From JBDUCV01 sp040003255 (GTDB taxonomy: Bacteria > Actinomycetota > Actinomycetes > Mycobacteriales > Jatrophihabitantaceae), in NCBI GenBank assembly GCA_040003255.1, contig JBDUCV010000005.1:1-56509 (forward strand): DNA of 56,509 nucleotides, given 5' to 3'. The notes under the pieces were generated by a model that was given only the letters and a program-made list of their open reading frames with translations, made no database searches and was not told the DNA's origin. The position numbers and the translations under genes are program-made. Position 1 is the stretch's first letter. Each line of letters starts with the position of its first letter. Below are positions 1-5,773 of the stretch, in pieces.

Positions 1-337
1 GCCGGCGACGTCGACCAGCAGATCGGGCTCACCTGGATCGCCGCCCAAGACCTCCGCACGATCTTCGACTGCGCCAGCCGCTCTGCCGCTGAACAGCACC
101 TGCACCGCTGGCTGACCCACTGCGCCGACACGAACATCCCCCGGAACTACGTCGCTCGGCCGCACCATCGACACCTGGCGCGGCGAACTGCTCGCCTACT
201 TCGACACCGGCGGCGTGTCCAACGGCCCAACCGAAGCGATGAACTCGCTGATCAAGAAGGTCAAGCGAGTCAGTCACAGATTCCGCAACTTCCACAACTA
301 CCTCCTCCGGCTACTACTGCACTGCGGCGTCGAGTAG
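1..337 (+). pseudogene. Decayed ISL3-type transposase, C-terminal fragment
   Basis: This is the tail of a DDE transposase of the ISL3 (IS204/IS1001/IS1165) type; its 5' part lies outside the window. Frame 1 reads coherent protein to about base 140. Frame 3 then gives PELRR over about 141-155, and frame 2 from base 155 gives GRTIDTWRGELLAYFD, NGPTEAMNSLIKKVKR and FRNFHNYLLRLLLHCGVE before a TAG at 335-337. The PTE-x-x-N segment and RFRNFxNYxLRLLL ending are what I know of the family C-terminus, and the Glu is probably the last DDE residue. Two indels within about 15 bases mean no intact product is made. It marks the edge of a mobile or formerly mobile segment. Confidence 0.8.
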
Positions 338-531
338 CAGACTCCCCAACCAGCACGAATCAGAGGCCGGCTACCACGCTTTGGCTGCGTAGAGCCATCA
401 AACCGCGTACCTGGCGACCGTCTACCTGTTAGGGGGCGTCGTCCTCGTCCGCGACGCCGAGGATTGAAGGGTCATCGGTTCGCAGTGACGTGCGTTCCGC
501 GCAACTTCGACCATCTCGGCCGTCTCAAGCG
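338..531. other. Intergenic stretch, nothing recognised
   Basis: I see no coding frame, RNA gene or clear inverted repeat here. It separates the transposase relic from the convergent nuclease remnant. No terminal inverted repeat of the insertion sequence could be identified with confidence. Confidence 0.4.
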
Positions 532-1191
532 TCAGGCGTCGAGGCGTAAGAAGCCGCCGCGGGTTGGCCAGATGACGTTGACGCCGTAGGCGTGAAGCAA
601 CTCCACTAGGTCAACGCTCGGTCGCGTTGGTACAAGCAACGCTTTGCTGCGGTGATCGATGAAGCGCCCGTAGTCGAGGACCTGCCCGAGGCCCGCACGG
701 ATGCACACGCGAGCCGCCGAAGCCTTCGCCTCGATCAGCTCTTCGGTTCTTACGTCGAAGACGTCCGTGTAGAGGTAACCGCCGTCGGGAATGGGAATTC
801 GATGCCGGACGGCCTCATTGCCACTTATGGACAGCCATTGCTCGTACTCGGCAACCAGCTTTGCTTCGCGTCGCACGGCAATCGGCGGCTCGTCTGGTCG
901 AGACAGGGCGTACGCCTCGATGTTCGCCGCTTCCAGCGGCAACACTTCCGGCACCTGCACATCGGGTGGGGCAGCGTCGCCGGCGTCGTGCACGGCGGCT
1001 CCCTCCGGCACAAGCCGAAAGACGAGCACTGATCGGACTTCGCCGTTTCTGTCGGCCGCGTCCGCCCGGTAGTACGGCGGTTCGGCGAGGAGGAATTCAC
1101 CGAGGTAGGTGGTAGCGGTGCTTTCGCTCCGGAACAGGCGTATCGCGCGTCCCAGCTCTGGGGCGGCGAGCAGTGCACGATTTCCACCCAC
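532..1191 (-). CDS. 5'-truncated restriction endonuclease-like protein (partial SRA-like region plus PD-(D/E)xK nuclease)
   Basis: The 219-residue frame begins at a GTG. Residues 2-65 (GGNRALL, RLFR, YLGEF, YYRADA, GEVRSVLVFRLVP) look like the last part of the SRA-type domain of ScoMcrA-like modification-dependent restriction enzymes. Residues 132-180 look like a PD-(D/E)xK nuclease core: D146, E154-A-K156, then Q170 and Y174. In the related proteins I know, well over 100 residues precede the GGNRAL segment. Here an in-frame stop lies only about 17 codons upstream, so the N-terminal half is absent. The nuclease core may be intact, but recognition of modified DNA is probably lost. No strong ribosome binding site precedes the GTG. 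Homology is from memory; a generic nuclease of unknown role is the alternative. Confidence 0.55.
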   Translation of the reverse strand: MGGNRALLAAPELGRAIRLFRSESTATTYLGEFLLAEPPYYRADAADRNGEVRSVLVFRLVPEGAAVHDAGDAAPPDVQVPEVLPLEAANIEAYALSRPDEPPIAVRREAKLVAEYEQWLSISGNEAVRHRIPIPDGGYLYTDVFDVRTEELIEAKASAARVCIRAGLGQVLDYGRFIDHRSKALLVPTRPSVDLVELLHAYGVNVIWPTRGGFLRLDA

Positions 1192-1254
1192 ATCATCACA
1201 CGGGTCGGGCGCCGTTCGTGCGTCCTGGGCACGCTGGCGGCTTCAGGGCTGGCC

Positions 1255-1392
1255 TCAGCGCCACCAGCGCAGCAGGCGCAGCAGGCGTAGCACCTGGCGC
1301 CTCGGCTTCGGCGGCTCGGCCAGAAGCTCCCGTAGGAGGTCCGCGCGTCCCTCCGGCGTGTCCTCGACCAGCACACGGACGGGCTTGCTCAT
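1255..1392 (-). CDS. Small 45-residue protein of unknown function
   Basis: An ATG at 1392-1390 is preceded by GGAGG with 8 nt spacing, the best Shine-Dalgarno in this region. The product begins MSKPVRVLVEDTPEGRADLL, continues with an acidic/leucine-rich middle, and ends in a basic Leu/Arg/Trp tail (RLLRLLRWWR). No signal peptide or membrane span is seen. It lies between the palindrome cluster (1412-1527) and the truncated nuclease, on the same strand, so it could be the first gene of a short transcript. I do not recognise the family. The charged amphipathic tail could bind nucleic acid or membrane, but that is only a guess. Confidence 0.4.
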   Translation of the reverse strand: MSKPVRVLVEDTPEGRADLLRELLAEPPKPRRQVLRLLRLLRWWR

Positions 1393-1411
1393 CCCAGCCA
1401 CCTCCAGTCCG

Positions 1412-1527
1412 GTCGGGGCGCCCCGACGGTTCCATCGCCTGACGGGGGCGCCCCCGTCGTCGTCCAGCTGCGCCATCGCCTGTCAGGGGCGCCCCTGTCA
1501 GCGTCTGATGGGGGGCCGGCGCCCCCC
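1412..1527. repeat. Cluster of four GC-rich palindromes sharing GGGGCGCCCC cores
   Basis: Three perfect palindromes share the core GGGGCGCCCC: 1412-1427 (16 bp), 1441-1458 (18 bp) and 1484-1497 (14 bp). A fourth hairpin, GGGGGGC-CGGC-GCCCCCC, spans 1510-1527. Centres are about 30, 41 and 28 bp apart. The sequence CCATCGCCTG precedes the second and third copies, so part of this is a repeated unit. The cluster lies just downstream of two ribbon-helix-helix genes and upstream of the 45-codon ORF. It could be an operator or centromere-like array, a terminator group, or a mobile-element remnant. Confidence 0.7.
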
Positions 1528-1542
1528 CAGTGAACTGCCCGA

Positions 1543-1731
1543 CTACGCGGCAGGCGCAGGGCTGGCAGCGACCGGCTCAGGCTTCCGGTCAGCGAGCATC
1601 GAACGGAGTCCGATGGTCAGCGCCTCACGGACCAGCGTCGAGCGGTCGACGCCACGACGTGCGGCCTCAGCGGTCAGCAGCGCCACGGCGGCAGGGTTGA
1701 TCCGCAACGGCAGGTGAACGCGCTGTGTCAC
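1543..1731 (-). CDS. Ribbon-helix-helix (CopG/Arc-type) DNA-binding protein
   Basis: The 62-residue product starts at GTG 1731-1729. Residues 3-47 fit a ribbon-helix-helix fold: a beta strand (QRVHLPLRI), a first helix (NPAAVALLTAEAARRG), a turn with D-R-S-T, and a second helix (LVREALTIGLRSML). The C-terminus is Pro/Ala-rich. The GTG lies 4 nt after the TGA of the upstream gene, so translation is probably coupled. Such proteins act as dimers repressing their own promoters, as antitoxins, or in plasmid partition. No toxin gene follows. Its strand and position put the palindrome cluster immediately downstream. Confidence 0.65.
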   Translation of the reverse strand: MTQRVHLPLRINPAAVALLTAEAARRGVDRSTLVREALTIGLRSMLADRKPEPVAASPAPAA

Positions 1732-1735
1732 ACGA

Positions 1736-2119
1736 TCAGCGTGTCACAGTGAGCGCTGTGTCTGCCCGCTCAGTGGACCGTGACACGCGGCCGATCAGAC
1801 CAGCTGCCAGCTTGCGGCGATACTCGGCGGCACGAGCGCGCCGTGCCAGCATCTCGGGCTCGTCGGTGCCGCTGAGCTCAGTCGGCGCCGTCCAGGCGGC
1901 CAACGCACGGTCGACGTCAGCGATGCCGTAGGGCAACTCATCGGCGACCCACGTCAGCGCGGCCTCGATCCAGGCGTTGCGGCTGAGGTCCCGCGCCTTG
2001 GCCCGCTCGTCCACCTTGGCCATGACTGCGGCGCTGAGCCGGAGACTGAAGGCAGCCCGGTCAGCGGCCACGTCCGTGGTATCACTCGGCTGATCGACGG
2101 TGCTGCTGGTATCACTCAT
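1736..2119 (-). CDS. Ribbon-helix-helix domain protein
   Basis: A 127-residue protein with an acidic, Thr/Asp-rich N-terminus. Residues 23-58 fit a ribbon-helix-helix (AFSLRLSAAVMAKVDERA, then LSRNAWIEAALTWV). The C-terminal half is helical and basic (EMLARRARAAEYRRKLAAG). It is the first gene of a two-gene unit with the smaller ribbon-helix-helix protein and ends 4 nt before that gene starts. The region before its ATG has no strong ribosome binding site. Two tandem proteins of this fold next to a tRNA suggest control genes of an integrated element. The exact role is unknown. Confidence 0.6.
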   Translation of the reverse strand: MSDTSSTVDQPSDTTDVAADRAAFSLRLSAAVMAKVDERAKARDLSRNAWIEAALTWVADELPYGIADVDRALAAWTAPTELSGTDEPEMLARRARAAEYRRKLAAGLIGRVSRSTERADTALTVTR

Positions 2120-2347
2120 CCGGCAAGCCTGCTCAGGGGCGGCGCAGTCTGCCGAGTCCTGCTGAGCGTGTCGGCACCTGCTCAGAGCCGGCAGCGACGA
2201 GGCAGCGGGGACGGCTCGGATTCCGGCCCGGATCCTGCGGGAATCGGCGAGTGATACGGCCCAGATACGGCCCAGGCACCTGTTGACCTTGACCCAGACG
2301 GCCGAGGGCAGCGCTACAGGCCCCGTGTTTGCTGGCCTGTAGCGGTG
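2120..2347. other. Non-coding junction between accessory segment and tRNA-Glu
   Basis: No convincing gene is seen. The stretch contains an 11-bp perfect tandem repeat (GATACGGCCCA at 2253-2263 and 2264-2274) and a 10-bp inverted repeat at 2313-2343. Integrated elements that target tRNA genes usually carry an integrase and attachment core here. I found neither an integrase frame nor a second copy of the tRNA 3' end to the left, so a boundary is inferred only from position and the change of gene content. Confidence 0.4.
2313..2343 (-). terminator. Perfect 10-bp stem-loop after tRNA-Glu
   Basis: GCTACAGGCC (2313-2322) and GGCCTGTAGC (2334-2343) form a perfect 10-bp stem with an 11-nt loop, starting 4 nt after the tRNA-Glu 3' end in the direction of transcription. 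There is no U-tract, as is common for actinobacterial terminators. It could also be an arm site of an attachment region. Confidence 0.5.
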
Positions 2348-2420
2348 TAGCCCCGATGGGATTCGAACCCACGCTACCGCCTTGAGAGGGCGGCGTCCTG
2401 GGCCTCTAGACGACGGGGCC
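2348..2420 (-). tRNA. tRNA-Glu (anticodon CTC)
   Basis: The minus strand folds into a 73-nt cloverleaf. The acceptor stem is GGCCCCG/CGGGGCT with a G-U first pair, as often seen in actinobacterial tRNA-Glu, and the discriminator is A. The anticodon stem is CCGCC/GGCGG around the loop CTCTCAA, giving anticodon CTC for GAG codons. The T arm contains GGTTCGAATCC. CCA is not encoded. It lies downstream of tRNA-Gln and gltX on the same strand. Its 3' end forms the border with the accessory segment. Confidence 0.95.
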
Positions 2421-2453
2421 CCAGGTGATCCTGCAGTGCCGATCTGCCCTGCG

Positions 2454-2525
2454 CTGGGGTACCAGGACTCGAACCTAGACTAACTGAACCAGAATCAGTT
2501 GGGCTGCCAATTACCCCATACCCCA
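2454..2525 (-). tRNA. tRNA-Gln (anticodon CTG)
   Basis: The minus strand folds into a 72-nt cloverleaf with acceptor stem TGGGGTA/TACCCCA, discriminator G, anticodon stem ACTGA/TCAGT around loop TTCTGGT (anticodon CTG, codon CAG), and T arm GGTTCGAGTCC. The U1-A72 pair is, in bacteria that use transamidation, one of the features GatCAB recognises. It lies between gltX and tRNA-Glu, and gatCAB is in this same window, which fits Gln-tRNA formation by amidation of Glu-tRNA-Gln. Confidence 0.95.
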
Positions 2526-2629
2526 TCACGACCCGGGCCCCGCAGAGCGACCGAGCCGAGATCGCACTCTACCGGGCGACCGGCGACTAATCGACCAACG
2601 TGTCGTCGACGTCGAAAAAACAGCTTCGA

Positions 2630-4075
2630 TCATGACGATGCGGCGCGCATCCGAGCAAGCGACCGTTCCCGGCCGAGCAGCTCCAGCGACTCGAACAGCG
2701 GGGGCGACACCGTCTTGCCGGTGACTGCGACCCGCACCGGGCCGTAGGCATTGCGTGGCTTGAGGCCCATCGCGTCGACGAGCGCGGCGGTCAGCGCCGC
2801 CTCAATGGCGGGGGCCGACCACTCGGTCAGCCGTTCCAGCGCAGGAATCGCTGCGCAAAGCACAGCCTGCCCCGCGTCACCAAGCTGCTTCACCGCTGCG
2901 GACTCATCCACCACGAACGCGCTGTCGCAGACGAGAAGGAACTCGAGCATCTCGGCACCCTCGCGCAAGGTGTGGATCCGCTCCTGCACGAGCGGCGCGG
3001 CAGCGAGAACCACCGATCGGTCTGCCTCGCGGCCACTCGACTCGACGAAGTCCGCGAGCCGCTGGGCGAAGTCGTCGGGCGCCAGCAGACGGATGTGCGC
3101 CGCGTTGATGGCGAGGCACTTCTTCGGGTCGAAGCGCGCGGGGTTGGCGTTCACATCGGTGACGTCGAATGCGGCGACCATCTCGGCCAGCGTGAAGATG
3201 TCGTGATCATCGGCGATCGACCAGCCGAGCAGTGCCAGGTAGTTCAGCAGGCCCTCGGGTAGGTAACCCTCGTCGCGGTAGATGCCGAGTGCCGACTGTG
3301 GGTCGCGCTTGGACAACTTGCGGTTGCCTTCGCCCATGACGTAGGGCAGGTGGCCGAACTCGGGTACCTGCTCGGCGACGCCGATGTCGACCAGCGCGCG
3401 ATAGAGCGCGATCTGGCGCGGCGTCGAAGGCAGCAAGTCCTCGCCACGAAATACGTGCGTGATGTGCATCAGCGCGTCGTCTACCGGGTTGACCAGCGTG
3501 TACAACGGCTGGCCGTTGGCTCGGGCGACGACGAAGTCGGCCACGCTACCCGCGGCGAACCGGACCTCGCCCCGCACGATGTCGTGCCAGCTGAGTTCCT
3601 CGTCCGGCATGCGCAGCCGCAGGACCGGCTCGCGACCCGCCGCGCGATGGGCAGCCAGTTCGGCCTCGGTCAGCTCGCGGTCGTGGTTGTCGTAGCCGAG
3701 CTTCGGGTCACGTCCTGCCGCCCGGTGCCGTGCCTCGACCTGCTCGTTCGACGAGTAGGACTCATAGAGATGCCCGGCCGCGCGCAACCTGGCGAGCACA
3801 TCGGCATAGATGTCGCCACGCTCGCTCTGCCGATAGGGACCGAACGGGCCGCCAACTTCGGGGCCCTCGTCCCAGTCGAGCCCTAGCCACCGCAGCGATT
3901 CGAGGAGCGCTTGGTAGGACACCTCGGAGTCGCGTGCAGCGTCGGTGTCTTCGACCCGCAACACGAAAGTTCCCCCGACATGGCGCGCGTGCGCCCAGTT
4001 GAACAAGCAGGTGCGGATCAACCCGACGTGCGGATTGCCGGTCGGGGATGGGCAGAACCGGACCCGGACGCTCAC
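2630..4075 (-). CDS. gltX: Glutamyl-tRNA synthetase
   Basis: The 481-residue protein attaches glutamate to tRNA. It has the class I catalytic signature PSPTGNPHVG (residues 9-18, the HIGH-type motif) and NRKLSKR (251-257, the KMSKS-type motif). The C-terminal anticodon-binding helical region is present, and length is normal for bacterial GluRS. It starts at GTG 4075, overlapping the stop of the upstream FAH gene by 4 bp (GTGA), so the two are co-translated. No glutaminyl-tRNA synthetase is seen, while gatCAB and tRNA-Gln are nearby. The enzyme is therefore probably non-discriminating and also charges tRNA-Gln with glutamate; this is inference. Confidence 0.97.
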   Translation of the reverse strand: MSVRVRFCPSPTGNPHVGLIRTCLFNWAHARHVGGTFVLRVEDTDAARDSEVSYQALLESLRWLGLDWDEGPEVGGPFGPYRQSERGDIYADVLARLRAAGHLYESYSSNEQVEARHRAAGRDPKLGYDNHDRELTEAELAAHRAAGREPVLRLRMPDEELSWHDIVRGEVRFAAGSVADFVVARANGQPLYTLVNPVDDALMHITHVFRGEDLLPSTPRQIALYRALVDIGVAEQVPEFGHLPYVMGEGNRKLSKRDPQSALGIYRDEGYLPEGLLNYLALLGWSIADDHDIFTLAEMVAAFDVTDVNANPARFDPKKCLAINAAHIRLLAPDDFAQRLADFVESSGREADRSVVLAAAPLVQERIHTLREGAEMLEFLLVCDSAFVVDESAAVKQLGDAGQAVLCAAIPALERLTEWSAPAIEAALTAALVDAMGLKPRNAYGPVRVAVTGKTVSPPLFESLELLGRERSLARMRAASS

Positions 4076-4875
4076 GTTGCCCGCACCGGGTTCGTGAGTG
4101 TCCCGATGCCCTCGATCTCGACGCTGACCGTGTCACCGGCACGGATCGGACCGACGCCCGCCGGCGTGCCCGTGAGGAGCACGTCGCCGGGCAGCAAGGT
4201 CATCACCGAGGACATGAACGAGATCAGGCTGGGCACATCGTGCACGAGCTGGCTGGTGCGCCCGTCCTGGCGCAGTTCGCCGTTGACGTTGGCGGTGATT
4301 CGCAGGTCGGACGGGTCTAGCGCGGTCTCGATCCACGGTCCGATCGGGCAGAACGAGTCGTGGCCTTTCGCTCGCGCCCACTGCCCGTCGCTCGCCTGCT
4401 CGTCGCGATCGGTGACGTCGTTCGCCGCGGTGTAACCGAGCACGTGGGCCATGGCGTGTTCGCGGGCCACGTCCTTGGCCGGCCGGCCAATGATGATTGC
4501 CAGCTCGGCCTCGTGCTCGACCCGCTGTGCCCCAGGCGCCACCCGAATCGCGTCGCCCGCACCGATCACCGACGTCGAGGGCTTGAGAAAGATGACCGGC
4601 GTGGTAGGCACGTCCTCGCCGCCCATTTCGCGAACGTGATCGGCGTAATTCTTGCCCACCGCCACCACCTTGCTCGGCAGGATCGGCGACAGCAAGCGCA
4701 CGTCGTCAAGAGCCCAGCGGTCGCCGGTGAAAGCGATGGGACCGAACGGGTGCTCGGTGATCGCCGCAACGGTGAGTTGACCGGGCACTGCCCCGGACCG
4801 CCCCTCGACCACTCCCCACGCCACGCCTGGCGCCGCTGAAGCAGACCCCGGATGGACGAAGCGAGCGATGCGCAC
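4072..4875 (-). CDS. Fumarylacetoacetate hydrolase (FAH) family protein
   Basis: A 267-residue FAH-fold enzyme. It has GKNYADHVREMG (near residue 74), the metal-binding EHEAELAIIIG segment (Glu-x-Glu, about 120-130), NDVTDRDEQ with the conserved Asp, KGHDSFCPIGPW, and TGTPAGVGP near the C-terminus. The family includes acylpyruvate hydrolases, oxaloacetate decarboxylases and 2-hydroxyhepta-2,4-diene-1,7-dioate isomerases; substrate cannot be read from sequence. It is transcribed with gltX, as Rv2993c is next to Rv2992c in M. tuberculosis (from memory). The GTG start has no Shine-Dalgarno but has TAGCCT 8 nt upstream (4884-4889), so the mRNA is probably leaderless. Confidence 0.9.
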   Translation of the reverse strand: MRIARFVHPGSASAAPGVAWGVVEGRSGAVPGQLTVAAITEHPFGPIAFTGDRWALDDVRLLSPILPSKVVAVGKNYADHVREMGGEDVPTTPVIFLKPSTSVIGAGDAIRVAPGAQRVEHEAELAIIIGRPAKDVAREHAMAHVLGYTAANDVTDRDEQASDGQWARAKGHDSFCPIGPWIETALDPSDLRITANVNGELRQDGRTSQLVHDVPSLISFMSSVMTLLPGDVLLTGTPAGVGPIRAGDTVSVEIEGIGTLTNPVRAT

Positions 4876-4883
4876 GAGGGCTC

Positions 4884-4909
4884 AGGCTACCGGCCGGATG
4901 CTCCATACT
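4884..4909. promoter_or_regulatory. Compact divergent promoter pair, leaderless on both sides
   Basis: TAGCCT on the minus strand (4884-4889) lies 8 nt before the FAH GTG at 4875. CATACT on the plus strand (4904-4909) lies 6 nt before the GTG at 4916. Neither start has a ribosome binding site. The two start points would be about 41 bp apart, so the promoters overlap. Confidence 0.45.
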
Positions 4910-4915
4910 CGACCG

Positions 4916-5251
4916 GTGAATTCCTCGCTGTCGCAGCTCTCGCTGACTGGTCGTCGTCGCGCCGCCCTCGCGGCGGCCGTTCTCGCCGCACTATCCGGCC
5001 TCGCCGGTGTGTTGCCCTGGACCAGCCGTTCGCCGGGGGTACTGCGGGCTCTGTCGGTGGTAGTGCTGCTGATTGCCGGCGCATCGGCCTTGGTCGGTTG
5101 GGGGTTGGCGCGCAGTGTCCGCTTGGACTATGCCGAGGCGCATTTCGACGAAGCCGTCCGAGCGGGCGTCAGCTCCGCGGACGCAGCTCAGTGCGGTTGC
5201 GCACACGAGCACGATCCGGACGAGCTGCACATCACCGACGCGCCGCCCTGA
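4916..5251 (+). CDS. Small membrane protein with acidic, His/Cys-containing tail
   Basis: A protein of about 111 residues from GTG 4916; a longer frame from 4868 would overlap the divergent gene's start. Two hydrophobic spans are visible (RAALAAAVLAALSGLAGVL, and RALSVVVLLIAGASALVGWGLA), followed by a soluble tail containing CGCAHEHDPDELH. That Cys-x-Cys plus His cluster might bind metal, but there is no proof. The start is probably leaderless (CATACT 6 nt upstream). I do not recognise the family. It faces away from the FAH-gltX operon. Confidence 0.6.
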   Translation: MNSSLSQLSLTGRRRAALAAAVLAALSGLAGVLPWTSRSPGVLRALSVVVLLIAGASALVGWGLARSVRLDYAEAHFDEAVRAGVSSADAAQCGCAHEHDPDELHITDAPP

Positions 5252-5369
5252 CCGGCAAAGCTCTGAGCGCTCGCATGCTGCGAGAACTGCGAGAACAGAG
5301 CCGCTCGGACCACTGCGGATAGGCCTACGCTGGCGTCGTCCACGAGGTGCTTTCCACAGGAGGTATGCC

Positions 5370-5756
5370 ATGTTGACGCGGAGCGAAGTCCACGCGAACG
5401 TCCCCGCCGCGGACCTCAAGCGAGCGCGCGCGTTCTATACCGAGACACTCGGGCTGACGCCAACGGCAGAAGACGAGTACACGATCACGTTCCCGACACC
5501 GAGCGGTTCATGGTTCCAAATCTATGAGACCGCCTACGCCGGCACCGGCAAGCACACCGTCGCCCAGTGGGAAGTCGATGACATCGAGGACGAGGTGCGC
5601 GAGCTCAAGTCTCGGGGCGTCGCCTTCGATGAATACGACATGCCCGGAGTCGAGTGGAAAGACAGCATCGCCTCAATTCCGACGGTGGGACGGGTTGCCT
5701 GGTTCAAGGACAGCGAAGGCAATGTCATGTGCCTGGACGAGCGGGCGAAGAGCTGA
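5370..5756 (+). CDS. VOC (glyoxalase/bleomycin resistance) superfamily protein
   Basis: A 128-residue single-domain vicinal-oxygen-chelate protein. It begins MLTRSEVHANVPAADLKRAR and continues FYTETLGLTP, then has the paired beta-alpha-beta-beta-beta halves ending VAWFKDSEGNVMCLDE, where the GN and final Glu match the family. The ATG at 5370 is chosen because AGGAGG ends 6 nt upstream; the frame stays open further upstream but without coding character. Substrate is unknown: members include lactoylglutathione lyases, dioxygenases and antibiotic-binding proteins. A possible -10 element TACGCT lies at 5326-5331. It is monocistronic and ends just before the convergent cimA. Confidence 0.88.
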   Translation: MLTRSEVHANVPAADLKRARAFYTETLGLTPTAEDEYTITFPTPSGSWFQIYETAYAGTGKHTVAQWEVDDIEDEVRELKSRGVAFDEYDMPGVEWKDSIASIPTVGRVAWFKDSEGNVMCLDERAKS

Positions 5757-5773
5757 ACGTGGGATAGGCAAAC

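Noticed and set aside
652..1032. Plus-strand frame of 126 codons
   Set aside because: It is antisense to the nuclease-like gene, has no start signals and no recognisable features.
2133..2372. Minus-strand frame of 79 codons overlapping tRNA-Glu
   Set aside because: It begins inside the tRNA gene, and the rest has no coding character.
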